Assembly (NCBI GenBank): GCA_963924555.1
Contig: OZ004596.1
Span: 4,536,139 to 4,600,138 of the forward strand
Length of the DNA stretch: 64,000 bases
From: Crambe crambe
Lineage: Eukaryota > Porifera > Demospongiae > Poecilosclerida > Crambeidae
Direction of reading: 5' to 3'
Shown: positions 1-13,170 of the stretch, in pieces
How the letters are laid out: the number at the start of each line of letters is the position of its first letter
Numbering within the stretch: the stretch's first letter is position 1
Notes under the pieces: model-generated
Told to the model about the DNA's origin: nothing
The model's input: the letters and a program-made list of their open reading frames with translations, nothing else
Database searches by the model: none
Made by a program: the position numbers and the translations under genes

Positions 1-32
1 GGGGGATAAAACTAATTTGTTATGGTAGAAGA

Positions 33-3000
33 TTAGTGTCCATTCTCAAGAGTTTGGTTGAGCTGAAGTTGGGGGATGTTGTAGTAAAGGTTGAGAGAAT
101 TGGGGTTGGCCAGTGCTCCTCTCTGCTCTATGTCCTCCCCCGAAATGATCTTCTTCACAGCCACTTCCACTTTCTTAGAGTTGATGGTGTACTGAATATG
201 GAAGAAAAAGAATACTGCTTTACTCTTACAAGAAAAACACAAAGAACCTATAGGTGATCAGAGGAAATCCCAAAGATATAATCAAATCTCTAACAGTAAA
301 CAGATTCATTCTCTCATAGAGGACACCTCCTCAAAAGAGTGGACAACAAAATCACACCCAAAAGAACCACTCCCAATTTCATTATAAATGTACATGCAAC
401 ACATCCAAAGAGTCTCATTTTTTATAGCCACAAAGTCTTTAGGTCATAGCTATGTCTTTTCTCAGACATGACATGGCAGGCTGATATCAGACTAATGATG
501 AGGAAATTCCCCTCTGTAGAACTCACAGGAATATCAGAGGTCTCAAGGATAACAGCAGGCACATGTCTTGCAGAGAGTTCTTTCCGGATTGCTGCCTTCA
601 CCATGGACACTAGTGTCTCATCAAATGCATACCCATTGGCCATCTTGAGGAAGAGGACAACCCTTTCATCACCTCCATCATTAATCTTTTGTCCCACACA
701 GAGACTATCTGCAACTTGGTCCATTTTCTCCACTGCAATTGTACATTGTAGGACTACTAATGTGAATGCGAGGAAGTGGGAGGGACTAGAAGAAATGTGC
801 TTCATTCAACTAATATAAGTAGTGTGGTCCATCACACTATGATAGGATGTATTCAGGTCTTTTCTAGGTGGGAGGCAGCAGCCAGCATTTATTTCTCCCT
901 CTCAAATTTTGTCCCACCTTGGTATATTAACTCACCTATATTGTAAATTTCAGCACTACCAAATCTCACACCACTTGGATTCAAAGTGCCATCACTAGGT
1001 AAAAAACAAACAAACAAAAAAACAACAAAAAACAACAAAAAATAAAAACAAGATAGCAACATTAATTTTGGGTCATGTGTGTACTTATTGTATTCACCTT
1101 CTGCCAAGCATGAGGATGCCTCCAGTGGTTGAGCTGATCTGACAGTAGTCACCGTGAGCCCACACATCTGCAGATTACCAAGAATTCAGGTCATATCTCT
1201 AAAACCAAGATAAGATGGAGTGACCTTGGTAGTGTGAGAAGTAGGCTTTCTTGTACTTGATACCGTCCTCGTCATTCCAGAAGCAAGTGGGCATGGAAGG
1301 AAACGGAGAGGTGCACACGAGCTCTCCACTCTCATCAAAAACTGGCTCACCTGAACAGAAGGAGTGTACACCTTCAGTAATTACATGCATGTACTGTAAC
1401 TTATGTTCTTCTCTCTCACTCACCATCTTCATTCCAGCACTCCATTGCCATTCCCAGGTTTCTAGACTGTATCTCTCCTCTGTAGACGGGCACTGTCGGA
1501 TTTTGACCGGCAAAACAAGAGATGATGTCTGTTCCCCCTGCAAAGAATATTGGAAACTGATAGTTGGATTAAATAGGATCTGAGAAAACAGTCCACTTGA
1601 AACAGATGATAAATTTTGAGTTTATGAATTCTTTGAAGGGAAAATAGACCATACTTGTGCGTGAAGTGGGCTGTTTTCTCACAATCATATAATGAAAGAT
1701 TTGTAAGCTTGGAAACTGTTGGCACATCGTAATGATATGATACATGATAGTACATGTACACACTAAGACACTGTACTAGACTGAGTGAAGGGTTTTGTGT
1801 TCAGTCAACTCATACGTACCTGTGATGGAGCCAAGTAAGACATTATTTTTGATGCGGGAGTAGACATAGTCATAACTCTGAGGTTTGAGAGGAGAGCCGG
1901 TGGAGAGGATGGTATGCAGAGATGTCAAGTGGTGGGTTTCCCTGGGACACACCCCTCGTTCCTCCAGAGCCCATAGCCACTTTGCACCTGTCCCTAGAAT
2001 CGTGATGCTAGAAAGGAAACAATACACAATATGCATGAACACACAAAAGTGTATGACCTTATGCCACAAGACACAAAAACAACATTGGGTTGTGACAGAA
2101 TATACTTTTAATGTTTGGGGGAGTGCTAGACACACACACACACACACACACACACAATTCCTGTACCCAAATTTGTCCACACAGTCCCACAGGACATTAG
2201 GTGAGGGGATGAAGGGAGAGCCATCATACAGGATCACTGTTGCCCCCACTGCCAGAGCCGACACTAACCAATTCCACATCATCCAGCCAGTCTGCATGTA
2301 ATAATAACACTTTAACAGTGAATAGAATAGTATGAATCACACTGACTAGCCCATACAAAAGGAGAGAATACACTTGGTACATTGATTAACAATTGAGACT
2401 TAACAATGTGATGCAGTAACCTTACAGTTGTATAGTAGAAAATGATGTCCTGATTGGTCATATTTCCATGGAGAATGTGCTCTTTCAAATGCTGAATCAG
2501 AGTTCCCTATAATAATATTAGTGACTTTTAACCATATTTGGCAAAAACATACCCTATACTCACCCCTACAGAATGAACCATGCATTTTGGAGTTCCAGTT
2601 GTCCCTGACGAGTACATGATGAAGAGAGGGTGGTTGAAAGGAACCTGTTCAAAGCTTAAGGGCGATTCCATATGCTTTTCCATAAACTCTTCATACAATA
2701 CACTGCATAAGGAGTAGATCATAAGTAATACATACAGTACAACCCAAACTCTCTAATCATGCAGGATACTTAGTAATGTGTCCTGAATAATGCCTGTACT
2801 CCACTGTGTGTAAGTAGGCCAGGTAGGGGGGTAGAAGATAGACACTGAAAGGGTATGTTGCTATTGCTATGTTCTAACTTATCTAGATACCTCGATCTAC
2901 AGTACTTAGGAACCTTCTGGCCCTTGGTGTGCTTGGATTGTTACAGCCTAGGGCCATTGGGTTTTATATAGATCCCCTCAGTCTCTATTATTTAGACAAC

Positions 3001-4843
3001 TAAAGTCCACTCATGTAATATCATTTTTTCAATTTCAATTTCAAAATTTCATTACCAGTTGGGGATGTCGGAGTAATGGATGTGTTCATGTCCTGAGCTA
3101 CAGAATGGGAAGAGAATCACTTTTTTGAGGCCAGGAAGTCCATTCACCACCTGCTTCAGCTTTTCCATGTGGTTGTGCACCTTTCCATTGTAGCGAACAG
3201 CCTCAACTGAGAAGATGACCTTTGGCTGTATCTGGGTGAATCGATCCAACACTCCCTGCATGAATGAGCACAAGTAGAGATGGTACAGAGTGAGATGGAG
3301 TATGAGTGGGGAAATTCAGAAGCATATCATGTGACTTCTCCATGAACTAAAATAAATGGTTCAAGAGACCCAAGTATCCTACTTACAGTGACGCCAAAGT
3401 CAGGTGACGTGGAGCTCCAGACGGCACCAATGCTAGCAGTGGCCAACATGGCCACCACTGCCAGGGAGGAGTTGGGCAGGTAACCCACCACCCGATCACC
3501 ACGCACCACCCCACATCCCCTCAGGGAACTCGCTACAGCTGCCACTCTCTGATGGAGCTCAGAGAAGGTGATGGATGCAGGTTCCTGTCCTTCACCTGGA
3601 ATTGGAATTATGATCCAGTTGTAACTTACATAATCTGTACTAATTTTTTCTTACCACAAGTGATTAGTGCTACTTTATCGCCATCCGGGTACTTAAGGAG
3701 ATTCTCAGCATAGTTGAGACGACAGCCACAAAACCACTCTGGAATGTCTGACATTTTTAAACTGGTATCAATGACCTGCAAAGGACAACAAGATGTTGAA
3801 TAGTTATCAATGCAAAGGGCAGTGGTACAGGATGGACTTGATACACATTGTATGGCATCAGTTATGTCCACTGTTCAACAGTTACACAGAGTGGTCAATA
3901 CATATAGTCCAGTACCTTCACTTCCTGCAAACTACATGGCTGGAAAGGTGAATTACTTTGATGGGTCCTAATGGAGTGGTCTCATATGATTAAAAAGCGC
4001 ATTAGACTTGATGGATATTGAGGTGGTCTATATTGGCAGAAAAGGCAGTACTGGTTTTGGGTCTTATTCAGGAACGGTTATGTTCACACCCAATTACTCA
4101 CTAACCTTGTTGTACAGTTTCGAGTACTTGATGTCTGAGAAGTGAAAGAAATCCTCCCAGAACTTGTCATATCTTTCAACAGACCATTGCCATAGGTCAG
4201 CATAAGTCTCTATTAAAACAGAAGGAAAAATAAGGATTCTATAATAGACGTATCCTAAGTACATTTTGAACTTTAAAACACACCACACACACCACCTTTA
4301 AAAATTATCAATTATCCAGAGAGATGCATGGCCGTACTTAGCGGGGAGCAGTTGACTCAATTTTATATTGCACAGTACTATTATACTATTATACCTATAG
4401 AAGGCTGCCCTCCCCAGTACAGTACTGCTAGGTTGTCATGGAGATGCAGCAACAAAAAGGTGGACTTGTGATAGGTATATATATGTGAGCAAAGCTTAGT
4501 GGTGTGATTTCCACATGCACCAAAAAGGCTACACCCTGATATATATCAGCCCATGTGTCCACCCACATTTGGCATAAGGTGACCCCACAGCTGAGCTATG
4601 AATATCGTTATAATGTGTGGCATGAAGTTTCAAATTTGCAAATCTTTCTTGCATATTATATATTGTACCCCTTGATGAACCACACAATCACACTACAAAC
4701 AAAAACATCTACCAGTAGCAGCTGGCTAGCTATTTACCCAATGTCAATTCCAGCTCTCTGTTGACTCTTTCTCTAAACTCATCCATCCTAGTTTTCTCTC
4801 CGGAAGGAGACCACATCTTTTCCACTCTCTGAGGACAGTCCAT
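33..4843 (-). CDS. AACS: Acetoacetyl-CoA synthetase (AACS), about 15 exons
   Basis: This cytosolic enzyme of the acyl-CoA synthetase (ANL) superfamily activates acetoacetate to acetoacetyl-CoA with ATP, feeding ketone-body carbon into sterol and fatty acid synthesis. About 15 exons read in order from the ATG at 4843 ([11 protein letters not shown]...) to the stop at 33-35, and together they cover the whole family length. Recognisable segments are [18 protein letters not shown] (about 3.7 kb), [16 protein letters not shown] and [10 protein letters not shown] (3.4-3.5 kb), the AMP-binding P-loop [16 protein letters not shown] (2.6 kb), GWMMWNW (2.27 kb), GGTDIISCF (1.5 kb), FWNDEDG (1.3 kb), VWAHGDYC (1.16 kb), [15 protein letters not shown] (0.95 kb), and the C-terminal lysine loop [13 protein letters not shown] (0.17 kb). 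Introns show GT/AG borders. The ORFs at 889-1167 and 1186-1371 that start with Met are out-of-frame shadows around real exons. No broken exon was seen. The gene is divergent from the UPB1 gene starting at 5023. Confidence 0.95.
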
Positions 4844-5022
4844 TTGAACACTTCGGAACTCTCCCAAGTTAGTTTAAGAGTCTGTTTCCCTCCCTACTTC
4901 AGCTCCAGAAGATTTTCTGCGCAGCTGAGAGCTTCGCACCTCATTTTATACTTTTCTAGCCTCCGGATTCTCCGCATGCACAGTTAACCGTAAATCGATG
5001 CTGCTGTCACACCCCCAAGAAG
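4844..5022. promoter_or_regulatory. Shared divergent promoter region of AACS and UPB1
   Basis: Only 179 bp separate the start codons of the minus-strand AACS gene and the plus-strand beta-ureidopropionase gene, so both must start transcription within or near this interval. It contains an AT-rich CATTTTATAC stretch near 4943 and a GCATGC motif near 4974. No defined factor site is claimed. Co-regulation is an inference from the spacing alone. Confidence 0.55.
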
Positions 5023-7521
5023 ATGGCTGAAGTGACTAGTCTTGAGAAGTTGCTGGAAACAACAAGAGAGCGTGTCTTAAGCGAACATGAACTTTCAGAG
5101 ATAAAGAGAATGTTATACGGAAACCCTGCCAAGTAAATCCATAGTCTAGCATCCCCCTTCCTTGATGGAAAAGAGATCCGGGACATTATATTTGTTTTGA
5201 TTATAGACCTCTGGATGTGCCAGCAGAAGCATCATCACTAGCTGATGAAAAGGATTTTGAGATCAAGGCCTACAGCATTGGGGCAGCCAAGGAACAGACA
5301 CGCCCTCCACGTCTTGTCAAAATTGCTGTCGTTCAAAATGCTATTGTTCGTCCTACCACTGATCCCATCAAGGACCAGGTACTCAGTTGCTCAGTATTTA
5401 AGAGCTGAGGAAGATTCAATCTTGATCTTCCTTCCCTGTGTATTTTGAGCACTCAGTGCTTGAAATTTGTATACCCAGAAAAGTCCCTGATGATGTGCTC
5501 TATTTAGAATGCAAAGTACTGGTGCATATTTTCTTCTCTTGCTTCCAGATTGCAGCCCTTCATCAGCGTATGCAGGACATCACCAGAGCTGCCTATTACT
5601 GTGGAACAAATGTCATCTGTTACCAGGAGGCATGGAGTAAGTTAAAAATGAGAGATTATACCTGAACTGTAGTGAATGATTCTTAATAACTTAACACTGG
5701 ACATTTTTGGCCAATTTTTTGCCTTTGTCTTAAAAGTATAATTAGAAGTTTTGGAGATAACAGTAGCTAACACAACATGGGCTGAAATCTTTTGATTTGT
5801 TGTATTGCAGCAATGCCTTTCTTCATGTGCACAAGAGAAAAGCTTCCCTGGACTGAATTTTCCGAATCGGCAGAAAATGGACCCACGACCAAACTTGTAC
5901 AGGAGGTATATTATTACAGGGCAACCACACCTTGGCCCACACCATGACCCCCTCAACATATTAATTTTATCAAACCATCAGTTCTCTAACCAGGACACTT
6001 CTTCCAGTTTCCAAAAGTGTCAACCTCCCTCCCTCTTTCTTCCTTCCCCTCCTCCCCCCTACTTCTCTCCTCCTCCTTTTCTCTCCTTCCCTCCATCACT
6101 CATCATTCACTGTATTGACCTTTAATGTGATTGTGTGTTCAGATGGCAAAGAAGTACAACATGGTGATCATATCGCCAATTTTGGAGAGAGACGAAGTCC
6201 ACAATGACACTATATGGAACACAGCAGTGGTAGTCTCCAACTCAGGGAAGGTTATGGGAAAAACACGAAAGAACCACATTCCTCGTGTTGGGGATTTCAA
6301 TGAGGTCAGTTGGGGTGGTAGGTAAAAATCCACCCCCCAATATTTCTAATATAATTATATATTATATATATATATATATATTTGTTTATAATAGTCCACT
6401 TACTACTTGGAGGGGAACACAGGACACAAAGTCTTTCACACTCAATTTGGTTAGTTTCTCCAATATCTTAATTCCTAGGCAATTTTGTTGTTCTTTTGTA
6501 ATGATAAATGCAGTTAAGATGCTAGCTATAATGTAGTGGTTATTAATTTTTACCAAGGCATCCATTCATTTCTTCTGATAGGTCGCATTGCTATTAATAT
6601 ATGCTATGGACGTCACCACCCTCTCAACTGGCTTGCCTATGGGTTAAATGGAGCAGAAATTGTCTTTAACCCTTCTGCCACTGTGGGAGCTCTCAGGTAT
6701 GTGCATAATACATAGAGCCAGCCACTCCACCATTACTATTCTTGATCATGCAGTGAACCAATGTGGCCAATTGAGGCCCGTAATGCAGCCATTGCAAATA
6801 CTTATTTCGTTGGAGCCAACAACAGAGTAGGAACTGTGAGTTGTGGGTGTGTGTCATTTATTATTAGAGAAGAGAGTAAAAGTGTACAGGGATCTTTGTA
6901 CTTGGTAAAGGGTTGTCAAAATGTGTGTAGGGTTGACAAATTAGCAATATTATGTGCAGTTGCTTGCTCACTAGTTATAAGGTCATCATACGGAATTATC
7001 TATTATTCAGGAAGCCTTCCCCAATGAATTTACTTCAGGGAATACGAAACCGGCGCACAAAGATTTTGGTCATTTTTATGGGTCCAGTTATTTTGCTGCA
7101 CCTGATGGAAGCAGAAGTCCAGTGAGTATGAATACCCAGACTATGTATAGTAGTATGTTAATAACTCTCTTTAGGGTTTATCTCGAGTGAAAGATGGTGT
7201 TCTGGTTTGTGAAGTGGACTTGAATCTCATACAGCAGATCAAAGATAAGTGGTGTTTCCAGGTAAGGCTAACATTTAACGGAGTGTCTAGAGTACCAGCA
7301 GACTATACATCAAATTAATACTATGCATATAGGCAAGGGCTGGGCTAGGGTACTGTATTTTTCTGCTGTTACTCTAGCTAGCCACAGCAAACATTTAAAT
7401 GTAACAAGATTGTCTGAACATATTACAGATGACTATGAGGCCAGAAATGTATGCTCAGGAACTTGCACAGTATATCAAACCAGAGTTCAAACCTCAAGCA
7501 GTGTATGAGCCTAGTGACTGA
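5023..7521 (+). CDS. UPB1: Beta-ureidopropionase (N-carbamoyl-beta-alanine amidohydrolase)
   Basis: This nitrilase-superfamily enzyme performs the last step of pyrimidine catabolism: N-carbamoyl-beta-alanine gives beta-alanine, CO2 and ammonia. Exon 1 starts at ATG 5023 ([18 protein letters not shown]). Later exons give [13 protein letters not shown] (5.3 kb), VICYQEAW with the catalytic Glu (5.63 kb), the exon ending [20 protein letters not shown] (5.8 kb), [20 protein letters not shown] and [16 protein letters not shown] with the catalytic Lys (6.2-6.3 kb). A short exon [14 protein letters not shown] (6395-6449) follows, then [16 protein letters not shown] with the nucleophilic Cys (6582 on), [23 protein letters not shown] (6.76 kb) and NEFTSGN...[21 protein letters not shown] (7.0-7.1 kb). 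The last exon, [18 protein letters not shown], ends at TGA 7519-7521. The Glu-Lys-Cys triad is complete and the length matches the animal enzyme. Confidence 0.95.
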
Positions 7522-7661
7522 GTCTTATATATAGCTTAATATGAACGGATCTACTCTATTTTTGTTGTTTATTTGGTAATGATCGATGCCGCGGAAAGCG
7601 CAAGGCCGCTATATATGCGCCTATAATCGATCGTCGACCCTTTACTACCGTTCTTAATGAA

Positions 7662-9634
7662 ATGAGATGTAATGATCATTGTTTAAGTATGGCGGTTTCT
7701 TTCACCTTGAGTGTAGGTAAAAGCGTGTGCCTGATTGCCATAGTAGCTTGGTCCATCGTTGCCATTCTGTGGATGGTGGAGATAGCTGGAGTAAGAGAAC
7801 TGGATTGTCGGAATACTTCTGCAAATAAGGAGGTGTCTGTGATAAAGAGCCCTGGCCCTGCGAATAAGACTGAGAAGATGTTGAAGTACTACTTATCACA
7901 AATCCGAAACAGAACGAAATTCAGTAAACAGGAAAATTGTACAGTGGTCATTGTAGCTCACAATGGGTTTCCTGTGCTCTTCAATCTTCTATTACACTAT
8001 TGCAGAAAGATCACTTGGATCGATAGCGTTGTGGTGATATGGAATAATTTGAATGCTACTATCCCTGCATCTCTAACAAGTTTGAATAGAACTTGTGAAG
8101 CAAATCTTAAGTTCATTCAGTCAAGCAAGGACAGGTACACAAACAGGTATTTGCCACGAAAGGAAATAGAGACTGACTGTAAGTTCTTTTTCAGTGATAG
8201 AGTAGCTAAGTTCTTTATTTCTCATCACTCCCTCATGATCATCACCTCAAATCCCTCCTCCCCACCTCAGAAATTCCTCCTCAACATGTCATTATTGCAA
8301 ACTTGGGACCACACCCTCACAAAATTTTGGTCATGAATAATGACCTTCCCACCCACCCTCAATAAAGTGTCTGGTAAGAGGCAGAGATGATACTCATAAT
8401 AAAATATAGCTTGATTTAATCCACCCCTCCCCAGTACATACATAGTGTGGTGATGGGTATTATCGAGTAGGGGATTTTAATATCTGACCTGACAATTAAC
8501 CTCTAAAATTAACCAGACAAGATGGCTCACCCCTCTTAATATGTATGATTATGTAGGTGTATTTCTTATCGATGAGAATCGTTTGGTTTCAAGATTTGAT
8601 TTAGATTTTGGATTTGAAGTATGGCAGGTATGATGTATATACAAACAGTGGAACCATTGAGTAATGGACACAGCTCTTTTTGGAGGTTGGTGCATGATCA
8701 TGCAAAGATTTTCCTTCCTTGAGAAGTGTCCTTTGTCAGATGTTCCATTGTGATGTATCTCTAACATCATTCATTGTCTTCATTGTCTTCAGAATTTCAG
8801 GCATCGAATTGTCGGATTTGAAGAAAGAGGATTCATGATTGATCCTAACCACAATTATATTTATGTCAATTATGAACGAAAGAGATCTTTTGGCACCTCA
8901 CCTTCTTCATTATTTATAGAGATCGTAGATGGCATCAGAATATTGCACTACAAGAACAAAACATTTATTTTAGGAAAACAGCCAAATAAGATATCAAAAC
9001 TGTCTGAAGTAACGACACCAACTACACCCACCATGACTAAGTCAGAAGGCTACAGCATCATTCTTAATTCTTGCTTTATCCACAGGGCATATTTAGAGAT
9101 GTACTTTGACCCATTAATGCTTCCACCAGCTGCGGTACGATATGTCGATAATCAAAGAGATTGTGAGGACATCCTTTTGAATATTTTGGTTACCAAATTC
9201 TTGCAAGATGTGAAGTGGTCACCTGGTGGTGTGTTGGCAGTTAAGAGCAATATAAAGATAAAGTCTGTATCAGGTAAGTTATGATCAAATCAACGGGAAA
9301 AGTTTCTATAGCTGAATCAACAATTTTAGTTTCATCTTCAGTATTCATTAATTCCAGCCAGCTAGAGTGGAAAATATGGACATAAAATAAGAAAAAAGAC
9401 TGTTGATGTCTTTATTAAATGGGTTGTAGCTAATAATCTCTTTCTGGTTATTATGTGTTTTCTTCTCTGCTTTTCTATAATAGAGAATAACTTTTATTCA
9501 GAACACAGTGCAAAGATATCTGTACCAACAAGACCAGAAAACTTTCAGAAACGTTCTAAATGTTTAGATAGATTTTCACGATTTTTTGGTTATTTGCCAT
9601 TACATATTTCAAATACCGTAGTTACACAGGTCTG

Positions 9635-9635
<1 letters not shown>
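7662..9635 (+). CDS. Exostosin-like GT64 glycosyltransferase, copy 1 (DXD replaced by DEN)
   Basis: Four exons (about 7662-8178, 8557-8629, 8793-9273, 9483-9635) encode a type II membrane protein. It has a short cytoplasmic tail, a signal anchor (VCLIAIVAWSIVAILWMV), a Golgi-lumenal stem and a C-terminal GT64 domain of the EXT/EXTL type. GT64 hallmarks are CTVVIVAHNG, IDSVVVIWNN, TNRYLPRKEIETDC, FGFEVWQNFRHRIVGFEER, SIILNSCFIHRAYLEMYFDPLM, VDNQRDCEDILLNILVTKF and KCLDRFSRFFGYLPL. Several N-glycosylation sequons are present. The metal-binding DXD position reads IDENRL instead of the DDD of copy 2, so the Asp that usually binds Mn2+ is Asn. This may mean altered or lost catalysis. A second in-frame ATG at 7689 (MAVSFTL) is also a plausible start. 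EXTL2-like single-domain enzymes are the closest familiar analogues; the actual substrate is unknown. Confidence 0.82.

Positions 9636-9636
<1 letters not shown>

Positions 9637-9683
<47 letters not shown>
9637..9683 (+). repeat. (TC)n microsatellite between the two GT64 genes
   Basis: A pure TC run begins right after the stop codon of GT64 copy 1, followed by a short TAGCTC-rich stretch. It lies in the roughly 95-bp gap to the next gene. Confidence 0.9.
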
Positions 9684-9684
<1 letters not shown>

Positions 9685-9729
9685 GCTCTAGCTAGTATAT
9701 CTAGCTCTATTTTTGAAATTTTATATTTA

Positions 9730-12150
9730 ATGAGCATGCGCACTGCTTTGGGGCGGGGCCTTTATCGATGCATGCAAGGCAGCAGGAAGATGAAGTTGGA
9801 GTTGTTAGTCTCCAGAACTAGGCACTTTATAGTTATCCTCCTCCTGGTTATTCTGAGCTTAGGAGCAACCTTGTGGATGATCACCACCTTGAGTATGGAC
9901 AGCAGGCACCTGAACTGCGGAGAGAACAGACGTGACGCCCACCCTTCGGAGGCTACGTTATCTCGTGAGGAACAAATTGCACAAAGACTGAAGTATTACT
10001 CATCAATGATATTCAAGGCGGACTCCAAGAGCCTCAAGGAAAACTGTACCTTAGTCATGCTGACTTACAAACGAAACAATATACTCCCCAAAATCCTGAT
10101 GCATTATTGTAGAGTGCCACAGCTTCAGAGGATCGTAGTGGTGTGGAATGATATTGATACACCAATACCCCCTAATATCACCAATATTACGGCTACTTGT
10201 GATGCAGACTTAAAACTGATTGTAGCAAAGAAAAATAAACTCACAAACAGGTACATACCCAGGGAAGAAGTCAACACTGACTGTAAGTTTTGTTAGTAAT
10301 ATACATTGTCATGGCTTGAGCTACAGTACGTACCAACCCAACCTCAGATAACTGAACTCCACTTGGTAGCTATACACTTGTATACCTGGAGCTCTACCAC
10401 CTCAAAATGATCACTCCAGGTCTCTGGGGAAAAAGTGCCCTGATCATGTATAAACTAGCTATCCGTTCACCAATTTTTCAGCCCTAGAAAACCATCACAA
10501 AAATTTCCCCCATGAAATTTTCCCCATCCTGCTATGATGTATTATGAGCTGTAGTAATTGGGGGGCGGATGCAACGAGCCCCACACTAGGAAGTTAATTA
10601 TGTTCTAACATTGCAGCACTTGATGCTTGCACTTCACTTTGAGATGATTATTCTAATGGCTCATTGATAACAATGAAACCGCTCTGTAACAACCATTCAT
10701 CCACTCTGTACACATCTCATGAAGTTCAACCACGCTGTACACATCTCCCCAAATTGACCTGAATCATCATGTAGCTGAACTGAGTACAGCGTGAGATGAT
10801 ACAACTGATCATATGGACCATAAAATGTGTTTATTTGATGCTGAAAAACAACAACAAAACTAAAGTGGTGCACACTCACTCACTGTCACTGGACCCTATT
10901 AGCCAAAAATGTAGTAATTTGCACTTAATGTGGTTATTTTGTGGTAGTGGAGCAGATGTTGTACACTTTATGACTAAAAACACAGACAGTTAATAATTAG
11001 TACTGTGTGTGTAGGTGTATGCCTTATGGATGATGACCGCATCATTGCAAAACAGGACTTAAAGTTTGGATATGATGTTTGGAAAGTACGTGAGTTAATT
11101 TTGCAATGGAATTGCAGGAGTTTCCCCATAATTCAGTGAGTTAATTTTGCAATGGGATAATTTAGTGCAATGAGTTATTTTGCAGTGGGAATTTAGTGCT
11201 AAATAAGATGATAAAGTCATGACTTTCTACATAATTGGCACGATTTACTGATCCCTCTACCCCCCCCCCCCCCCCCCCCCCCCCAGAATTTTAGGCACCG
11301 AGTGGTTGGATTTGAAGAAAGGAGTTTTATTTCGTATCCGAATAAGACCTATTCATATGCTCCTTATTTCCGGATGAGAAATACTGACCCCAGGTCGTCA
11401 AAAAGAACAAACCCCGTGAAAACCAACCGTCCATATTATATAGAGACTGATGCCAATGGAAACAGAATCCTGCATTACAGAAACAAGACATACATCTTAG
11501 GAAGACAGAATACGCTCAGCAACCAAACTTCAGTCACTTCTCACACTTTCATCGGGGAAAGATCCAAGGGTTACAGCATCATGCTGAATTCCTGTTTCAT
11601 CCATAGAACATATCTAGAAATGTACTTTGACCCTTTGATGTTCCCTCCTGGCATTATAGAATATGTTGACCAAAAGAGGAATTGTGAGGATATTCTAATG
11701 AGCATTCTGGTGACAAAGTTTCTGCACGACATAGGGAGGCCACAGTGTGGTGCACTGGCTGTTCATGCATCAGAGGGAATACGGAATTTGGAAGACGAAG
11801 CATGTAAGTAAATTGTTCACAGCTTCCCCCAGATAAAGCAGTTTCTTTATACCATTTAAAAGAGGGGTCTAGGATCAGGTGAATTACTTTTTCAACTTGA
11901 TTAAAAAAAATCCCCCCCCCCCCCCCCCCCCACATATATATCTTGTATAAAATATGGTAAAGGGTCACCACCTATTCATTATTGTTGTTTGTTTCATACA
12001 GTTGAGTTGGGTGGACGTCAAGGACTTTCCAACAGAACAGATCACTATGTGGGCCGTTCAAAATGCCTGGAGAGATTTTCCCAAGCCTATGGATACCTGC
12101 CTCTAAAACTGTCAACGGTTATTATGACACGGGTTATATACAGGGTATAG
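9730..12150 (+). CDS. Exostosin-like GT64 glycosyltransferase, copy 2
   Basis: This is the tandem paralogue of the preceding gene, with the same four-exon design and intron positions (exons about 9730-10280, 11016-11085, 11286-11807, 12001-12150). The N-terminus is a type II signal anchor (RHFIVILLLVILSLGATLWMI). The true start may be ATG 9730 or the internal Met at 9790 (MKLELLV). The GT64 domain shows CTLVMLTYKRNN, LQRIVVVWND, TNRYIPREEVNTDC, the intact DXD motif LMDDDRII, FGYDVWKNFRHRVVGFEER, SIMLNSCFIHRTYLEMYFDPLMF, VDQKRNCEDILMSILVTKF and KCLERFSQAYGYLPL. The stop is TAG 12148-12150. Only 94 bp separate the stop of copy 1 from this start, so the duplication is compact. The gene probably acts in Golgi glycan synthesis. 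A GAGCATGCGCAC motif overlaps the first ATG. Confidence 0.83.
11260..11284 (+). repeat. Poly-C tract acting as polypyrimidine tract
   Basis: 25 consecutive C abut the AG acceptor of exon 3 of GT64 copy 2, so the homopolymer is also the intron's polypyrimidine tract. Confidence 0.9.
11912..11931 (+). repeat. Poly-C tract in last intron of GT64 copy 2
   Basis: 20 consecutive C follow a run of A in the intron before the final exon. Confidence 0.9.
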
Positions 12151-12691
12151 AGTATATTTATTTGTGCTCAACACTGTCATATCTCAGCAACTCTTATGGA
12201 GTAGCTATATCTTTTTCATTTCACACACAAAATAATTATTCTGTATTTAAATATCATCTCCCCTCTCTTATAGCAATGGACCTAGTACCAACCTTGAGTT
12301 TATGTGTAACTCGTGTAGAAACAGTAAAAGATGATGCATGCAGTGACTGTTATGATGATCACAATGATTGGAAGGAAACTTAGTGATGTGTGCAGACTAA
12401 TGGTTAACTTATGGTGATTCTAGAAAGAGAGCTTGGTTGAAAAATGGCTAAGTGATGGGTCTTTGACCTTAAGAATCGAACTGACCTTTATGGAAAAAGA
12501 AAGAAAGAAAGAGATATAGCATACTAGCAATCATTAATGATTCCTAGCACCTGTTTGAATTTGCTTCTTATTTTGCTGATGTCTTCCAAATAAGTGGGGG
12601 AGCTTAAGTCCAGACAGTGAAAGCATTTGATGCATTCCACTAGAGACAACAAAAGCCTGAATACATGAGAAAAGTGAGGTGAATGGGGTGA

Positions 12692-13170
12692 TTATATGTG
12701 GTCAAAGTATTCAAGTAGTTTTGTGTTAATTAACTGAAGCAGTCTGTAGGGAGGAATAAACACCACATGACTCATCAGATCCCGCTGAAAGCAAGAGTAT
12801 ACTGCACTGAACCTTTTAAGTTTCTCCTGTCCTTCACTTGGATCCATCAAGTCTAACATTTGTTCCGCAAAACCGAGATAGTATCCAATCTATAACACAA
12901 TAGTGAGCTAGATATGTTCTTATAATAGTAACTACACTTATAGTGAGTCAGACCTCATCACCAACTTCCATGCCCTTGACTTGACCAGTGGAGAATCCAT
13001 CCACTCTCCCTTCATCTCTACCATGCTTGACACCTGCTTCAAAGCCTGTTTGATGAAGCCTGGAGAGAAGCAGTGAATACAGTGGCATCAGTCTGATAGT
13101 CGATATTATACCTCTCTTCAGCACTGACAACTTCTTCAAAAGGATCTGCAATCCTTGTGTTTATGGACAT
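12692..13170 (-). CDS. LTO1: LTO1/ORAOV1-like Yae1-domain protein
   Basis: Three exons encode about 120 residues. Exon 1 starts at ATG 13170 (MSINTRIADPFEEVVSAEER), exon 2 gives LHQTGFEAGVKHGRDEGRVD and GFSTGQVKGMEVGDE, and exon 3 gives IGYYLGFAEQMLDLMDPSEG...PPYRLLQLINTKLLEYFDHI with TAA at 12692-12694. The periodic Gly motif (GxxxGxxxGxxxGxxxGxxxG) is the signature of the Yae1/LTO1 fold, and the leading ADPFEEVVSAEER matches the 'DIFDAIVMADERF' start of the animal protein. In yeast and human, Lto1 with Yae1 adapts the cytosolic Fe-S machinery to the ABCE1/Rli1 ribosome-recycling factor. Role here is by family. Reading starts further upstream (13224) would add intron-like sequence. Confidence 0.8.

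Noticed and set aside
889-1167. [19 protein letters not shown] as a gene
   Set aside because: Out-of-frame reading of the AACS exon [16 protein letters not shown].
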